Of a stretch of DNA of 64,000 nucleotides, positions 39,329 to 49,527 are shown piece after piece. The DNA lies in NCBI RefSeq assembly GCF_014656295.1, contig NZ_BNCD01000001.1:701348-765347 (forward strand), written 5' to 3'. The notes below the pieces were generated by a model, which was not told the DNA's origin, did not search any database, and saw only the letters and a program-made list of their open reading frames with translations. The position numbers and the translations under genes were made by a program. Each line of letters begins with the position of its first letter. The stretch's first letter is position 1. The stretch is from Streptomyces sulfonofaciens (GTDB lineage Bacteria > Actinomycetota > Actinomycetes > Streptomycetales > Streptomycetaceae).

Positions 39329-40867
39329 TCAGACCCCCACGGGCCCGGCTCCCACGGCCCCGGTCCCACCGCCGCCCGTCGACGGGCCCTGACGCCCGGG
39401 CCCCTCGCCGCCGCCCGGGCCGTAGGGGGCCACCCCGTACGGCACCCCGTACGGCAGGACGGGCTGCGCCGCGTAGGGAGCCCCGTACGGAAGCTGCCGG
39501 GCACCGGGCAGCGGGTGGCCGTAGCCGCCGGTCGGGTGGCCGTGGCCACCGGGCCAGGATCCATGGCCGCCGGTCGGGGGCCCGTACCCGTACGGGCCCC
39601 ACCGCGGGCCGAACCAGGGCACCGGAGGCAGTGCGCGGGTGGCGTGCGCCAGTGCGGGCCCCGCCACCTGCCTGCGCTGCCAAAGCTGCCGCAGCAGCGC
39701 CTCCTCGCGGGCCACGAAGTCCGTGCCGGCGCGCCCCCGCCGGCCCCGGTGCCGCAGGAAGGCCAGGGACGTGGCGAACGCCTCGTACTCGGCGACGGCC
39801 CGTGCGGCCGGCCTGCCGCCCAGCGTGTGGCCGGCGTACTCCCGTGCGGTGCGGCGGGCCCGCATCGAGCCCAGCACCAGGGGTTCGTGGGGCGGCAGCC
39901 AGCCGGCCGCCACATAGACCGGCAGCTCCTCGCGGACCGTGCGCAGCTCGCGCTGCCTGCTCCAGATCACCAGCCAGGTCAGCAGCGCAAACACGGGCAC
40001 CATGAACACCACGTACACCAGCAGAAAGCCGTAGTCGCCGAAGTCCGACGAGGCGTTCCACGTGGCGTGCATGCCGGCGGCCAGCAGCAGCCCGCAGAGC
40101 GGCAGCAGGACCCGGCGCGCCCGCTGGCGGTCGGCGGAGCCCGCCGCGAGCCCGAACCCGATGCCGGAGAGCACGGTGAACAGCGGATGCGCGAAGGGCG
40201 ACATGACCACGCGGACGAAGAACGTGGCCATCGTCAGCGAGGCGAAGCCGCTGTCGCCGGTGAGCTGGTCGTCGCCGAAGGCGGTGCCCAGGTAGAGGAC
40301 GTTCTCGGTGAACGCGAAGCCGGTGGCGGTGATGCCGGCGACCACCACGCCGTCGACCAGGCCGGTGAGGTCCCGGCGCCGGAAGAGGAAGATCAGCAGC
40401 ACCGCGGCGGCCTTCGAGGACTCCTCCACCACCGGCGCTATCACGGTGGCGCCCAGCGTGTCGGCGCCGGACGGGTCGGCGGTGGCGGTGGCTATCCAGT
40501 GCGTCGCGAAGCTGTTGGCGACGATCGCGATGAGCGCGGCCGCGCAGGCGCCCCAGGCGAAGCAGAAGACGACGTTCCGCCAGGGCCCCGGAGCGACCCG
40601 GTCGAGCCAGCGGAAGGCCGCGACGAGCAATGGCACGGGCAGCACGGCCAGCCCGAGGCCGACCAGGAAGCCCTCGGTGCCGGTCTGCTCGCGCACCAGG
40701 GCCAGGATCACCAGCCCGCAGAGTGCGAGCAGCGTGCTCAGCGCGCCCACACGGGCGCCGCGCCGCTGCCACCAGTGCGGATGACGGGCGGCGGGCGCGG
40801 GCACGGGCACGCCCGGCTGGGCGGGGGGCGTCACCGCCGGGGCGTAGGGGTTCGGACGGGTGGACAC
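39329..40867 (-). CDS. PrsW-family intramembrane glutamic protease
   Basis: 512 aa. GTG at 40867 with a weak AGGG upstream. Eight or so membrane helices occupy residues ~35-310. PrsW hallmarks are VIAPVVEESSKAAAV (EExxxK), GFAFTENVLYLG (FxxxEN), SPFAHPLFTVLSGIGFG and GMHATWN. The C-terminal ~200 residues are cytoplasmic and end in a Gly/Pro/Tyr-rich tail (GYGHPLPG, LPYGVPYGVAPYGPG). In Bacillus, PrsW starts regulated proteolysis of an anti-sigma factor; a similar role here is inference. The membrane-tethered sigma factor at 53.8-55.9 kb is a speculative client. Confidence 0.88.
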   Translation of the reverse strand: MSTRPNPYAPAVTPPAQPGVPVPAPAARHPHWWQRRGARVGALSTLLALCGLVILALVREQTGTEGFLVGLGLAVLPVPLLVAAFRWLDRVAPGPWRNVVFCFAWGACAAALIAIVANSFATHWIATATADPSGADTLGATVIAPVVEESSKAAAVLLIFLFRRRDLTGLVDGVVVAGITATGFAFTENVLYLGTAFGDDQLTGDSGFASLTMATFFVRVVMSPFAHPLFTVLSGIGFGLAAGSADRQRARRVLLPLCGLLLAAGMHATWNASSDFGDYGFLLVYVVFMVPVFALLTWLVIWSRQRELRTVREELPVYVAAGWLPPHEPLVLGSMRARRTAREYAGHTLGGRPAARAVAEYEAFATSLAFLRHRGRRGRAGTDFVAREEALLRQLWQRRQVAGPALAHATRALPPVPWFGPRWGPYGYGPPTGGHGSWPGGHGHPTGGYGHPLPGARQLPYGAPYAAQPVLPYGVPYGVAPYGPGGGEGPGRQGPSTGGGGTGAVGAGPVGV

Positions 40868-40892
40868 GGTATCGACCCTAACCAGCCCGGCG

Positions 40893-41197
40893 TTCGGCCG
40901 CGATGGTGCCTCGTCCGCTCACGGGCGCCTCGCCGGCCCGGCCCGGGTCACGGGGCGTCGTCGGTTCGGGGTTGCCTTGTCGGTTCGGCTCGGCGTGGAC
41001 GTGCCTTGTGCCTCGTCGGTTCGGGGTTGCCCTGTCGGCTCGGCCCGGCCCACGGGGCTTTGTCGGTTCGGCTCGGGCCTCATCGGCTCGGCTCGACCCG
41101 GCTCGGGGATGCCTCGTCGACCCGGCTCACGGAGCTTCGTCGGCCCATGGAGCTTCGTCGGCTCACGGAGCTTCGTCCGGTCACGGGCCCCGTCGGC
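40893..41197. repeat. CGTCGGTTCGGCTCGG repeat array
   Basis: The gap between prsW and the trmB stop is filled by imperfect repeats of GTCGGTTCGGCTCGGCC. Nearer trmB the unit is GGAGCTTCGTCGGCTCAC, which contains the reverse complement of the trmB stop region (TGAGCCGAC). No gene is seen. Confidence 0.7.
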
Positions 41198-42001
41198 TCA
41201 CTCGGGCCCGGCCGTGTTCTCCGCCGCCTCGGCCGCGGTGCGGCGGAACATCAGGTCGTGCACCACGTGCCCCTTCTCGACGCCCTGCTCCTCGAAACGC
41301 GTCCTGGGACGGAACGGGGGACGCGGCGCGTAGCCGCCGTCGGCCTGGGTGTTCTCGAAGCCGGGGTGGGCGCTCAGCACGTCGAGCATCTGCTCCGCGT
41401 ACGGTTCCCAGTCCGTGGCGCAGTGCACCAGCGCGCCCGGTTTGAGGCGGGTCGCGGCGAGGGTCAGGAACGCGGGCTGGATCAGGCGCCGCTTGTGGTG
41501 CCGCTTCTTCGGCCAGGGATCGGGGAAGTACACGCGCAGGCCGTCCAGGGACGCAGGCGCGAGCATGGTGCGCAGCAGGATGACGGCGTCGCCGTTGGCC
41601 ACCCGGACGTTCGTCAGGCCGTACCGCTCGGCGAGCGCGAGCAGGTTGCCCTGGCCGGGGGTGTGCACGTCGACGGCGAGGATGCCGGTGCCCGGGTCGT
41701 CGGCGGCCATCCGAGCGGTGGTCTCGCCCATGCCGAAGCCGATCTCCATGACGACCGGACGGCCCTCGAAGAGCGCCTCCAGGTCGAGGACGTGCGATCC
41801 GTCGACGTCGAAGCCCCAGGTCGGCCAGAGCCTCCTGAGCGCTCCCGCCTGTCCCGCGGTGACGCGGCTGCGACGCGGCTGGAAACTCCGGATCCGCCGC
41901 TCGAAACGGGTTCCCGCAGGGTCGGGGGAGGGGCCGGTGCCGGCGGGGAACATGCGCTTGCGGTCGGGTCGCCCGGGGCCGGATTCGTCGTGCTGTGACA
42001 C
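41198..42001 (-). CDS. trmB: tRNA (guanine-N7-)-methyltransferase
   Basis: 267 aa. GTG at 42001 is selected by family length; SD is weak. SAM-binding motif VVMEIGFGMGETTARMA (VVMEIGFGMGETT), then ILAVDVHTPG, the TrmB signature VYFPDPWPKKRHHKRR, ALVHCATDWEPYAEQML, and the C-terminal PRTRFEEQGVEKGHVVHDL. It methylates G46 of tRNA variable loops, using S-adenosylmethionine. A basic ~50-residue N-terminal extension precedes the fold, as usual in actinobacteria. Confidence 0.95.
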   Translation of the reverse strand: MSQHDESGPGRPDRKRMFPAGTGPSPDPAGTRFERRIRSFQPRRSRVTAGQAGALRRLWPTWGFDVDGSHVLDLEALFEGRPVVMEIGFGMGETTARMAADDPGTGILAVDVHTPGQGNLLALAERYGLTNVRVANGDAVILLRTMLAPASLDGLRVYFPDPWPKKRHHKRRLIQPAFLTLAATRLKPGALVHCATDWEPYAEQMLDVLSAHPGFENTQADGGYAPRPPFRPRTRFEEQGVEKGHVVHDLMFRRTAAEAAENTAGPE

Positions 42002-42165
42002 AGTGCGTCGATTGTACGGAGGGGTGGGGCGTGCGGAGGAGTGGGGCCGTGCGGTGGGGCGGGGCCTGCCAGGGGGCGGGGGCTGTGTGCCCATGTCCGT
42101 GCGGTGGGGCCGGGGCCCGTTCGGGCGGTGGGAATGGCCGTCGACAGTCGGCCGTCGGCCGGTGC

Positions 42166-43368
42166 TCAGGTGCCGGACAGCGCCCGCAGCGCCCTGCGGG
42201 CCACCTCCCGTCCGATGGGCAGCGACGCGGTCGCCGCGGGTGACGGCGCGTTCAGCACGTGGACCGTGCGCACCGCCTCCCGTATCAGGAAGTCGTCCAC
42301 CAGGGTGCCGTCCCGCAGCACCGCCTGGGCGCGGACGCCCGCCGCGGTGGGCACCAGGTCGTCCGCCTCGACCTCCGGCAGCAGCCGGCGCACCGCCTCC
42401 GCGAACGCCCGGGGGGACACCGAGCGCCGCAGCTCCCCGGCCCCGTACCGCCAGTGGCGGCGGGCGATGCGCCAGGAGCCGGGCCAGGCGAGCGTGGCGG
42501 CCAGCTCACGGGGCCGGACGGTCGCCCACCCGTACCCCTCGCGGGCGAGCGCCGGGACCGCGTTGGGGCCGATGTGCACGCCGCCGTCGATGCCGCGGGT
42601 GAGGTGGACGCCGAGGAAGGGGAACGCCGGGTCGGGCACCGGATACACCAGGCCGCGCACCAGCTCGGGCCGGGCCAGCTCGTAGTACTCGCCGCGGAAG
42701 GGGACGATCCGCATCCCGGGCTCGTCACCCGCGAGGCGGGCCACCTCGTCGCAGTGCAGCCCCGCGCAGTTGACCAGCACCCGGCCGCGCAGTACCGCGC
42801 CGTCCGAGGTGCGCACCGCCACACCGCGCTCCGGGCGGCGGTCGATGCGCGTCACCCGCGCGCCGTAGCGGATGCGTGCTCCGGATGCCTCCGCGAGGTG
42901 GCGCCCGACCTGCTGGTAGTCGCAGACGCCGGTGGTGGCGACATGGATGGCGGCGAGGCCGCGCACGTGCGGCTCGTACTCGGCGATCTGCGCGGGGCCC
43001 AGCTCCCGCACGGGAATGCCGTTCTCCCTGCCGCGCTGGACGAGGGCGTGCAGGCGCGGCAGCTCACCGCGCTCGGTGGCGACGATCAGCTTGCCGGTCT
43101 GGGCGTGCGGGATGTCGTACTCGGCGCAGAACTTCTGCATCTCCGCGGCGCCGCGCACCGCGTACCGCGCCTTCAGCGAGCCGGGCCGGTAGTAGATGCC
43201 GCTGTGGATGACGCCGCTGTTGCGCCCGGTCTGGTGGCGCGCGGGACCCTGCTCCTTCTCCAGGACCGTCACCCGTGTGCCGGGCGCGGCGCGCGTGAGC
43301 GCGTACGCGGTCGACAGGCCGACGATCCCGCCGCCGATCACCAGCACGTCGCAGTCGGTCTGCGCCAC
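42166..43368 (-). CDS. lhgO: L-2-hydroxyglutarate oxidase/dehydrogenase
   Basis: 400 aa. GTG at 43368 has GGGAGG 8 nt upstream. The FAD-binding Rossmann motif is VLVIGGGIVGLSTAYAL, followed by ARHQTGRNSGVIHSGIYY (the LhgO signature), QTGKLIVAT, VNCAGLHCDEVARLAG, IVPFRGEYYEL, FLGVHLTRGIDGGVHIGPNA and the C-terminal NAPSPAATASLPIG. It oxidises the metabolic by-product L-2-hydroxyglutarate to 2-oxoglutarate and passes electrons to quinone or oxygen. It is minus-strand and probably not co-transcribed with trmB (165-bp gap). Confidence 0.95.
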   Translation of the reverse strand: MAQTDCDVLVIGGGIVGLSTAYALTRAAPGTRVTVLEKEQGPARHQTGRNSGVIHSGIYYRPGSLKARYAVRGAAEMQKFCAEYDIPHAQTGKLIVATERGELPRLHALVQRGRENGIPVRELGPAQIAEYEPHVRGLAAIHVATTGVCDYQQVGRHLAEASGARIRYGARVTRIDRRPERGVAVRTSDGAVLRGRVLVNCAGLHCDEVARLAGDEPGMRIVPFRGEYYELARPELVRGLVYPVPDPAFPFLGVHLTRGIDGGVHIGPNAVPALAREGYGWATVRPRELAATLAWPGSWRIARRHWRYGAGELRRSVSPRAFAEAVRRLLPEVEADDLVPTAAGVRAQAVLRDGTLVDDFLIREAVRTVHVLNAPSPAATASLPIGREVARRALRALSGT

Positions 43369-43635
43369 GCGTCCACCTCCCACGTCCGATAGTGCACTGC
43401 ACCGCTGACGACGCGCTCAAACCCCTGAACGGGCCCGTGGTGCGCCCCGCAGCACACCGGACCGCCCGGACCGCCGCCGGACCGCCCCTCCCGCCCCTCC
43501 CGCCCGGGCCGCCAGGGCGGCGGGAGTCGCGCGGGTGCCGCGGGCGCGCCGGGCGGCGGGAGCCCGCCGGGGGCCGGCCGGCCCGCCGGGACGGTCACCG
43601 GCGGGCGGGGGCCGGGGCCCCGCGCCGGCCGGCGG

Positions 43636-45057
43636 TCAGGCCGGTGCCATGAGCAGCGGGCGGGCCCGCTCGCGCAGCTCCACCACCCGCGGCTCGTCCC
43701 CGTACGGCTCCAGGCGGTGCAGCAGGTCCTTCACGTACTCGGTGGTACGCGCCGACGAGATCCGCCCGGCCACCTCCACGGCCCGCACGCCCTGCTCGCA
43801 CGCCGCGTCCAGGTTCCCCGACTCCAGCTCGGCGACCGCGGAGACCACCAGGCGCAGCCCGTGCGAGCGCACGTACTCCTCGGTGGGCCGGGACAGGGCG
43901 TGCTCGGTGAAGCGCCGCACCTGGCGGGGGGCCTTCAGATCCCGGTAGCACTCCGCCGCGTCGGCCGCGAACCGGTCGTACGAGTAGAAGCCCAGCCAGG
44001 ACGGGTCGTTGTCGCCCTCGCGGGACCGCTCCAGCCAGCCCTCGGCGGCCCGCAGCGCGGCACCGGCCGCCTGGGCGTCGCCCGCGCGCGCGTGGGCACG
44101 TGCCTCGACGAGCCGGAAGAAGCTCATGGTGCGGGCCGTGGCCAGGCCGCGGTTGCGCTCCAGGGCCGCCTGGGCGAGGTCCACGCCTTCGTCGCCGAAG
44201 CCCCGGTAGGTGGCCTGCAACGACATCGACGCCAGTACGTAGCCGCCGAGTGGGACGTCCGCGGCGGCCCGGGCCAGGCGCAGCGCCTGGATGTAGTAGC
44301 GCTGCGCGGCCTCCTGCTGGCCGGTGTCGAAGGCCATCCAGCCGGCCAGCCGGGTCAGCTCGGCACTGGCGCCGAAGAGGGCGCGGCCCACCTCGTCCGA
44401 GTACGAGGCGAGCAGCAGCGGGGCCGCTTCCACCCGCAGGCATTCGGGCACCATGGAGGAGCGCCAGTCGCCGCCCCCGTACTTGGAGTCCCAGCGCCGG
44501 GCGTCCTCGGCCGCCTCCCGCAGCTTGCGTACGTCGCTGTGGCCGACCTTCAGCGGACCACCGGCCCCCAGGGGCCCGGCGTTGCGCTCCACCGAACTGT
44601 CGGCCGGGGTTATCAGCCAGCGTGAGGCGGGCGTCGCATACGCACTGACCGCGAACGACCCGGCGAGTGACTGCCAGATGCCGCCGCTGCCCGCCCGCCG
44701 GCCCGCCAGGTCGAGCCTGTAGAGCTCCGTCGCCGACTTCACCGCGGCGCCGACGTCGCGCGGGAAGGCGAGGCCCACCTCGGGGGCCGGATCCGCGTCC
44801 GCCAGGCCGATCTCGTGCAGCGGCACGGGTCGGCCCAGCTTCTGCCCGATGGCCGCCGCTATCAGGTGGGGCGCGGCGCCTTGCGGCACCATGCCCTTCG
44901 ACACCCATCTGGCGACCGAGGTCTTGTCGTAGCGGAGCGTCAATCCGCGTTGCGCTCCGAGGTCGTTGACCCTCCGCGCGAGTCCTGCGTTGCTGATTCC
45001 CGCGAGGGCGAGGACGGCGCCGAGCTTTTCGTTCGGCCCGCGTTGGTCCCTGGACAT
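43636..45057 (-). CDS. NsdA-like sporulation-associated TPR regulator
   Basis: 473 aa. ATG at 45057 has GAGGGG 7 nt upstream. The N-terminal helical region carries [24 protein letters not shown] and [22 protein letters not shown] (an HTH-like segment). [23 protein letters not shown] links to an alpha-helical TPR superhelix of about eight repeats ([31 protein letters not shown], shortened here to [14 protein letters not shown]). This matches NsdA and the related sporulation-associated proteins of Streptomyces, which hold back development and antibiotic onset. Function by family. It has its own ~200-bp upstream region. Confidence 0.85.
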   Translation of the reverse strand: MSRDQRGPNEKLGAVLALAGISNAGLARRVNDLGAQRGLTLRYDKTSVARWVSKGMVPQGAAPHLIAAAIGQKLGRPVPLHEIGLADADPAPEVGLAFPRDVGAAVKSATELYRLDLAGRRAGSGGIWQSLAGSFAVSAYATPASRWLITPADSSVERNAGPLGAGGPLKVGHSDVRKLREAAEDARRWDSKYGGGDWRSSMVPECLRVEAAPLLLASYSDEVGRALFGASAELTRLAGWMAFDTGQQEAAQRYYIQALRLARAAADVPLGGYVLASMSLQATYRGFGDEGVDLAQAALERNRGLATARTMSFFRLVEARAHARAGDAQAAGAALRAAEGWLERSREGDNDPSWLGFYSYDRFAADAAECYRDLKAPRQVRRFTEHALSRPTEEYVRSHGLRLVVSAVAELESGNLDAACEQGVRAVEVAGRISSARTTEYVKDLLHRLEPYGDEPRVVELRERARPLLMAPA

Positions 45058-46911
45058 GCGCCACCCCTCGACACAGAAGGCTGCCGCGGCGGTCGCACCA
45101 CCGCCCGGCATTCGTACCGTGTCCCCACGGCGCCGCTCCGGCCCCCGGCTGCAAGCGCAGGTGTCCGAGCCCCGGGGTATATGCCACCGCGAAAACACAG
45201 GCACACACAGGGTAGTTCGGTGCATCCCAAGCGTTAAGAGGCATAGTTCCGGATGGCGAGATTGTTGCCCGTCGCGAAGTGCGACCATGCCGGCGCGCGC
45301 TCCGCGCGTGTGGCCGTGCGCCTGCCCGTGCGCTCTTCTCCGGCCACTACGGGAGCGCTTCGATGGATCACGCGTGGGTCGGCCCGCTGTACTGGGTCCA
45401 GTGGGCTGGGGGACACCGCCGCCTCCATCCCCGCGGGCGGCGGACCGGTCCGGGAGGCGTACGCCGCCTCCCGGACCGTGAGTTGGGTCCGCCCGCTGGG
45501 ATGGAGTGCGTAGGGCAATTTCATCCCGGCCGAAATGGCTGAATCCCGCCCCACGGATCGGTCCCGAGAGGGCCGAGGATCTTTCCCGCCCGGGTCCGGG
45601 CGCCGCCTGCGCGGCGCCCCGTTCCCGTCCGGACGCCGCGAGGGCGCGAGGTACGGGTGAGGGTGGGGGGCGGGAAGGTGCGGGGCGGCCCTCCGGGGCC
45701 CCGGGGAGCCCGGGAGCGCGCGGGAGTGTGCGGGAGCGCGCGGGAGTGTGCGGCAAGGCTCGGGGGAGAGCCCGGGAGAGCACGCGAAGGCCCGGGAGGG
45801 CCCGGAGAGGCCGGGAGGGTTCGGGAGAGGGGTGCGCCGGGCGCCCGGCGCGGCCCGTCGTGCGGTCCTCCGGTGATCCCTGGTGATCCACTGGCGACCT
45901 CTTGGTGGTTCTCCGGCGGTTCTCCGGCAGTTCTCCATGGGTTCCCCGATGGCTCCATGACGGCTCTCGGGCGGGCCTCCGGCGGCTCTCCGGAGGCCCG
46001 CGGGACGCCGTTCGACGAGGACCTCGGGCCTCGCGGGGTCCCTGGCCGCCGCTGCGCCCCCCGGGCGCTCCCGGATATCCCGAACCGCGGCTCCGGGGTC
46101 CTCCCCACCGGGGTGAATATCGTGTGCACTTGTGAAGTCGTGCAACGCGGCCCCTGCGCCCCGCCTTCGTGCGTCGGCTCGCCCGACCTCGTCCGGCTGA
46201 TCGTCAGCCTGCATGGCCGCCTGGTTCTGCATGGCCGCCTGGTTCTGCACGACCGCATGGTTCTGGTCGTCCCGTCTGGTCCTGATCGTCCCGCCCGATC
46301 GTTCGACACCGCCATGCCTGGTCGTACGGCGGCGCCGGTTCGGTCGTACGGCGTTCCGGCCTGACGGGTCGTCCGGGTCGTCCGGCTTCCCAGGTCGTCG
46401 CCCGGCTTCCCGGCCGCTCGGTCACCCGACCTCCCGGCCGCCCGGGTCCGCCGTCCCACCGCGCCCCGATGAGCGCCACACATGCACCGGGACGCCTACC
46501 GCGTCCCGCGACCCGCGCCCCACCGGCGCGTTCCCCGCCGTGTCCGCCGGTCCCCGCATCCGTGCCCCGTGGTGCAACTTCCGCTCCGTGGACCGCATCG
46601 CGACCCGGTGGCCCCCCGGGTGCGCCGCCCGCTCGCCCCGGCTCCGGCGAGCCCCGCTCCACCGCGCGCGGACGCGGTGGATTCGTCCCTGGGTGTGGTT
46701 GTCTGTTGTTCAACCAGCAGTCTCCTGTGGTGCGTCACCTGTCGCATGCCAGGGGCGCATGCAGGAGCGCGGAAGCAGGTCCGTAAACCTTCCCGTGCGC
46801 CTCCTTCGTGGCAGCATGGTCCCGAGTCCGTCCGGTGTGGTGGTTCTTCGACGCCCTGGTTGCACTGGTCGCAGTGCTCGTAGTGGTTGTCCACAGCCTG
46901 TGGAGGCGGCA
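45058..46911. other. 1.85-kb region without a supported gene
   Basis: No frame shows RBS plus recognisable protein. It contains CGGGAGCGCGCGGGAGTGTG repeats (45710-45760), CTCCGGCGGTTCTCCGGCAG repeats (45910-46010), two perfect CATGGCCGCCTGGTTCTG copies (46213-46250) and CCCGGCCGCC repeats. The last ~180 bp are the leader of the next gene. A regulatory RNA cannot be excluded. Confidence 0.5.
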
Positions 46912-49032
46912 ATGCGGTGGTTGGTGGGGTGGAGCAGTGCCACCGCAGGAGCCCTCCGGCCGGGGGCGGTACGCCCGGCCCCGGCGGGCGGCTGGAGTGA
47001 CGTCGAGGGCGAGACCGTGCACCCGGTGGGTTCCCAACTCCTGTGGGGCGATCCCGATCCGCTGTGGGCCGTGGGCGACTGGCGTCCCGACGAGGTCCGC
47101 GTCGTCAAGGCCGACGCGGAGACCCGCATCGCCGTCCTCGGCACCTGCGCGGCCACCGACGAGCAACTGCGCGTCGCCCTCTTCGCGGCCCGCGGCGGCG
47201 CACTGCGGCACCTCACCGCGTGGGCCGGCAGCTACACGGCCGTCGTCCAGGTCGGCCGGCGCGTCACCGTCGCGGGCGACCTCGCCGGCGCACGGCCCGT
47301 CTTCCACACACCCTGGGCGGGCGGCACCGCGTACGCCACCGCCGCCCTGCCCCTGGCCGACCTCATCGAGGCCCCCCTCGACATCGGGCACCTCGCCGCC
47401 CTGCTCGCCGCCCCCGACGTGCCCGAGGCCATCCAGGACTCGACGCCCTACGACGGCGTGCGCCGCATCCCGCCGGGCCACGCCCTCGTGCTGCGCACGG
47501 GAGCCCGCGAGATCGCCGGGTACGAGCCCGTCGCCTCCCTCGCCGTCGCCGCCCCGCCCGTCGACGCCGCCAGTGCCGTGGAGGGAGTCAGGGACGCCCT
47601 CGTGGAGGCCGTACGCGCCCGGCTCGCGGCCCCCCGCCACGTCCCCGGGGCCGGCATCGACCCGGGCCCCGTCCCCGGCATGGGACCCGCCGAGCGGCGC
47701 GCGGCCCGCGGCATGCCGGTGCCCGGCATCGGCGCCGACCTCTCCGGCGGGCCCGCCTCCGGCACCCTGGCCCTGCTCGCGGCGGGCCTGCCCGGCATGC
47801 CGGGCACCGTCCTCGGCCACGGCACCGGTGCGGGCGAGCGGCTCCTCGCGGTCACCTTCAACGACCTCGCCGTCGGCGGCCAGGAAGCCGAGCTGGAGCG
47901 CGCGGGTGCCATAGCGGCCAACCCCCGCCTGCACCACGTCGTCGTCGCGGGCGGCGAGGAGGCACTCCCGTACGCCAGCCTGGACGCGCCCCTCACCGAC
48001 GAGCCCGGCCCCTCCCTGGTGGTCGCCGCGCGCCACCGCGCCAGGCTCGCCGCGGGCAGCGCCGACCACTTCACCGGGTACGGCGCCCGCCAGGTCCTGG
48101 ACGCGCACCCCGCGCGCCTGGCCGACCTGCTGATGGACCGCAAGCGCCGCCACCTGGTGCGCCCGGTCGCGGCACTCGCCAAGGCGGACGGCTCCGTCAT
48201 GGTCCCCGCGCGCGTGTACAGCGCGGCGCGCCGCCTCGCCCGCACCCCCTACCGCGCCGGCGTCGACGCCCTCGCCGACCTGCTGCTGCGCCGCCGCTTC
48301 GACCGGACGGGCGACCTGGGGGGGCCGGTGGACGCCTCGCTCGCGGCACTCGCCTGGGGCAGACCCGGTCCGGCCGCACGGTGGCTGACGGGAGAGGCCC
48401 TGGCCGAAGTATCGGTTCGCCTCAGCACCGCGGCGGCCCGGCCGGGACCCGGTTCCGGACTGCGCCCGGGCGACTTCCGCGCCCGGGCCGCCCTCGCCCG
48501 GTACGCCGCCGACCTCCGCATCCTGGAACAGGCCGCGGAGATCCGCTTCCAGCGGCTGCACACCCCGTTCCTGGACAACCAGGTGGTACGCGCGTGCCGC
48601 GCACTCCCCGTCGCGCTGCGCGTCCAGCCCGGCGCCCGAGCCGCCGTCCTGCGCAAGGTCCTTGAAGGCTCCGGCGTCGCCGACCTGCCCGCCGGCTGGG
48701 GAGCGCCCACGCCCGCCGGCTCCTCGGCCGCCGTCCGCATAGGAATGCGCACCGCGATCGGTGACCTGGTGAGCCTCTTCGACACCCCTCTGCTGGCGGA
48801 GGCCGGGCTCGTCGAGGCCCGGGTGGTGCGCAAGGCCCTGCGCGCGGCGTCCGAAGGCGAACCGCTGCCCCTGGACGGCCTCGCCGACCTGGTCTCCCTG
48901 GAGGTGTGGCTGCGCCGCCTCCTCGCCCGCCGCGGCACCTGCTGGACCGGCACCCCCTCCCGCCAGCGCGCCGTCCCCTCCGGAAGCGTCGTCCCCCAGA
49001 GGGACGCCCTGGGCGCGGCACGCCGGCAGTGA
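46912..49032 (+). CDS. Asparagine synthase-related protein (lasso-cyclase-like), orphan
   Basis: 706 aa. ATG at 46912 has GGAGG 6 nt upstream. The N-terminal half resembles an Ntn/glutaminase fold but starts MRWLVGW, with no catalytic Cys2, as in lasso peptide cyclases and beta-lactam synthetases. Relevant motifs are LWAVGDWRPDEVRVV, WAGSYTAVVQVG, VAGDLAGARPVF and VRRIPPGHALVL. The C-terminal ATP-pyrophosphatase domain has its PP-loop as LSGGPASGT (res 277-285) instead of SGGxDS, then LLAVTFNDL, HFTGYGARQVLD and LHTPFLDNQVVRACR. It should form an amide bond if active. No precursor, RRE protein or leader peptidase gene is visible nearby, so the substrate is unknown. The Asp-to-Ala change questions catalysis. 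Confidence 0.8.
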   Translation: MRWLVGWSSATAGALRPGAVRPAPAGGWSDVEGETVHPVGSQLLWGDPDPLWAVGDWRPDEVRVVKADAETRIAVLGTCAATDEQLRVALFAARGGALRHLTAWAGSYTAVVQVGRRVTVAGDLAGARPVFHTPWAGGTAYATAALPLADLIEAPLDIGHLAALLAAPDVPEAIQDSTPYDGVRRIPPGHALVLRTGAREIAGYEPVASLAVAAPPVDAASAVEGVRDALVEAVRARLAAPRHVPGAGIDPGPVPGMGPAERRAARGMPVPGIGADLSGGPASGTLALLAAGLPGMPGTVLGHGTGAGERLLAVTFNDLAVGGQEAELERAGAIAANPRLHHVVVAGGEEALPYASLDAPLTDEPGPSLVVAARHRARLAAGSADHFTGYGARQVLDAHPARLADLLMDRKRRHLVRPVAALAKADGSVMVPARVYSAARRLARTPYRAGVDALADLLLRRRFDRTGDLGGPVDASLAALAWGRPGPAARWLTGEALAEVSVRLSTAAARPGPGSGLRPGDFRARAALARYAADLRILEQAAEIRFQRLHTPFLDNQVVRACRALPVALRVQPGARAAVLRKVLEGSGVADLPAGWGAPTPAGSSAAVRIGMRTAIGDLVSLFDTPLLAEAGLVEARVVRKALRAASEGEPLPLDGLADLVSLEVWLRRLLARRGTCWTGTPSRQRAVPSGSVVPQRDALGAARRQ

Positions 49033-49260
49033 ACGACGCCGGCAGTGAACGACGCCGGGGTGTGCACGGAACGGGTGTGTACGGCTCGGGGTGTGTACGG
49101 CTGGGCATGTACGGCGCGGGTGCGTACGGCGTCGGGGGCGTGTGCGGCGTGTGGTGACGTGTACGGCTCGGGGTGGTGTGCGGCGTGTGGTGACGTGTAC
49201 GGCGTGGAGGACGCGTACCACGTCCGGAGGCGCACCAAGGGGCTCCCCCGGACTCGTCCA
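49022..49260 (+). repeat. Stop-codon-seeded and GTGTACGGC repeats
   Basis: GCCGGCAGTGAACGAC, which includes the TGA of the preceding gene, occurs twice in perfect tandem (49022-49053). GTGTACGGCTCGGG and GTGCGGCGTGTGGTGACGTG repeats follow to ~49220. The remainder to 49527 holds no gene. Confidence 0.8.
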
Positions 49261-49527
49261 GCACCTGCCCCGGCCTGCCGGGCCCCCGCCGCCTACGGCA
49301 CCGTGGAGCGCCCGGCGCGCGCGTGCCCCCCGCCCAGAGCGCCGCTCGGCACCCGGTGCGCCACCGCGAAGCCGGCTTCCGAGCCGCCCGCAGGCCGCCG
49401 CCCCTGGGGCCGCACGGGGCCGTCCCCGCAGGCCCCCCGGTGGCCGTCCCGGCGGCCGCACGCCCTGCCGCGCCGCCACGAGCGGAAACAAGCTGCTCCA
49501 GGACCGGGCCCCGGTGAGAATGGACCC

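Noticed and set aside
46482..46883. Candidate lasso precursor peptide upstream of the cyclase-like gene
   Set aside because: The short frames there have no leader/core pattern, no RBS and no conserved Thr at the leader end.
46808..46911. Possible small membrane peptide (WWFFDALVALVAVLVVVVHSLW) before the cyclase-like gene
   Set aside because: Attractive helix, but third codon positions are not G+C-biased, no RBS is seen, and the frame runs on into the next gene without a stop.
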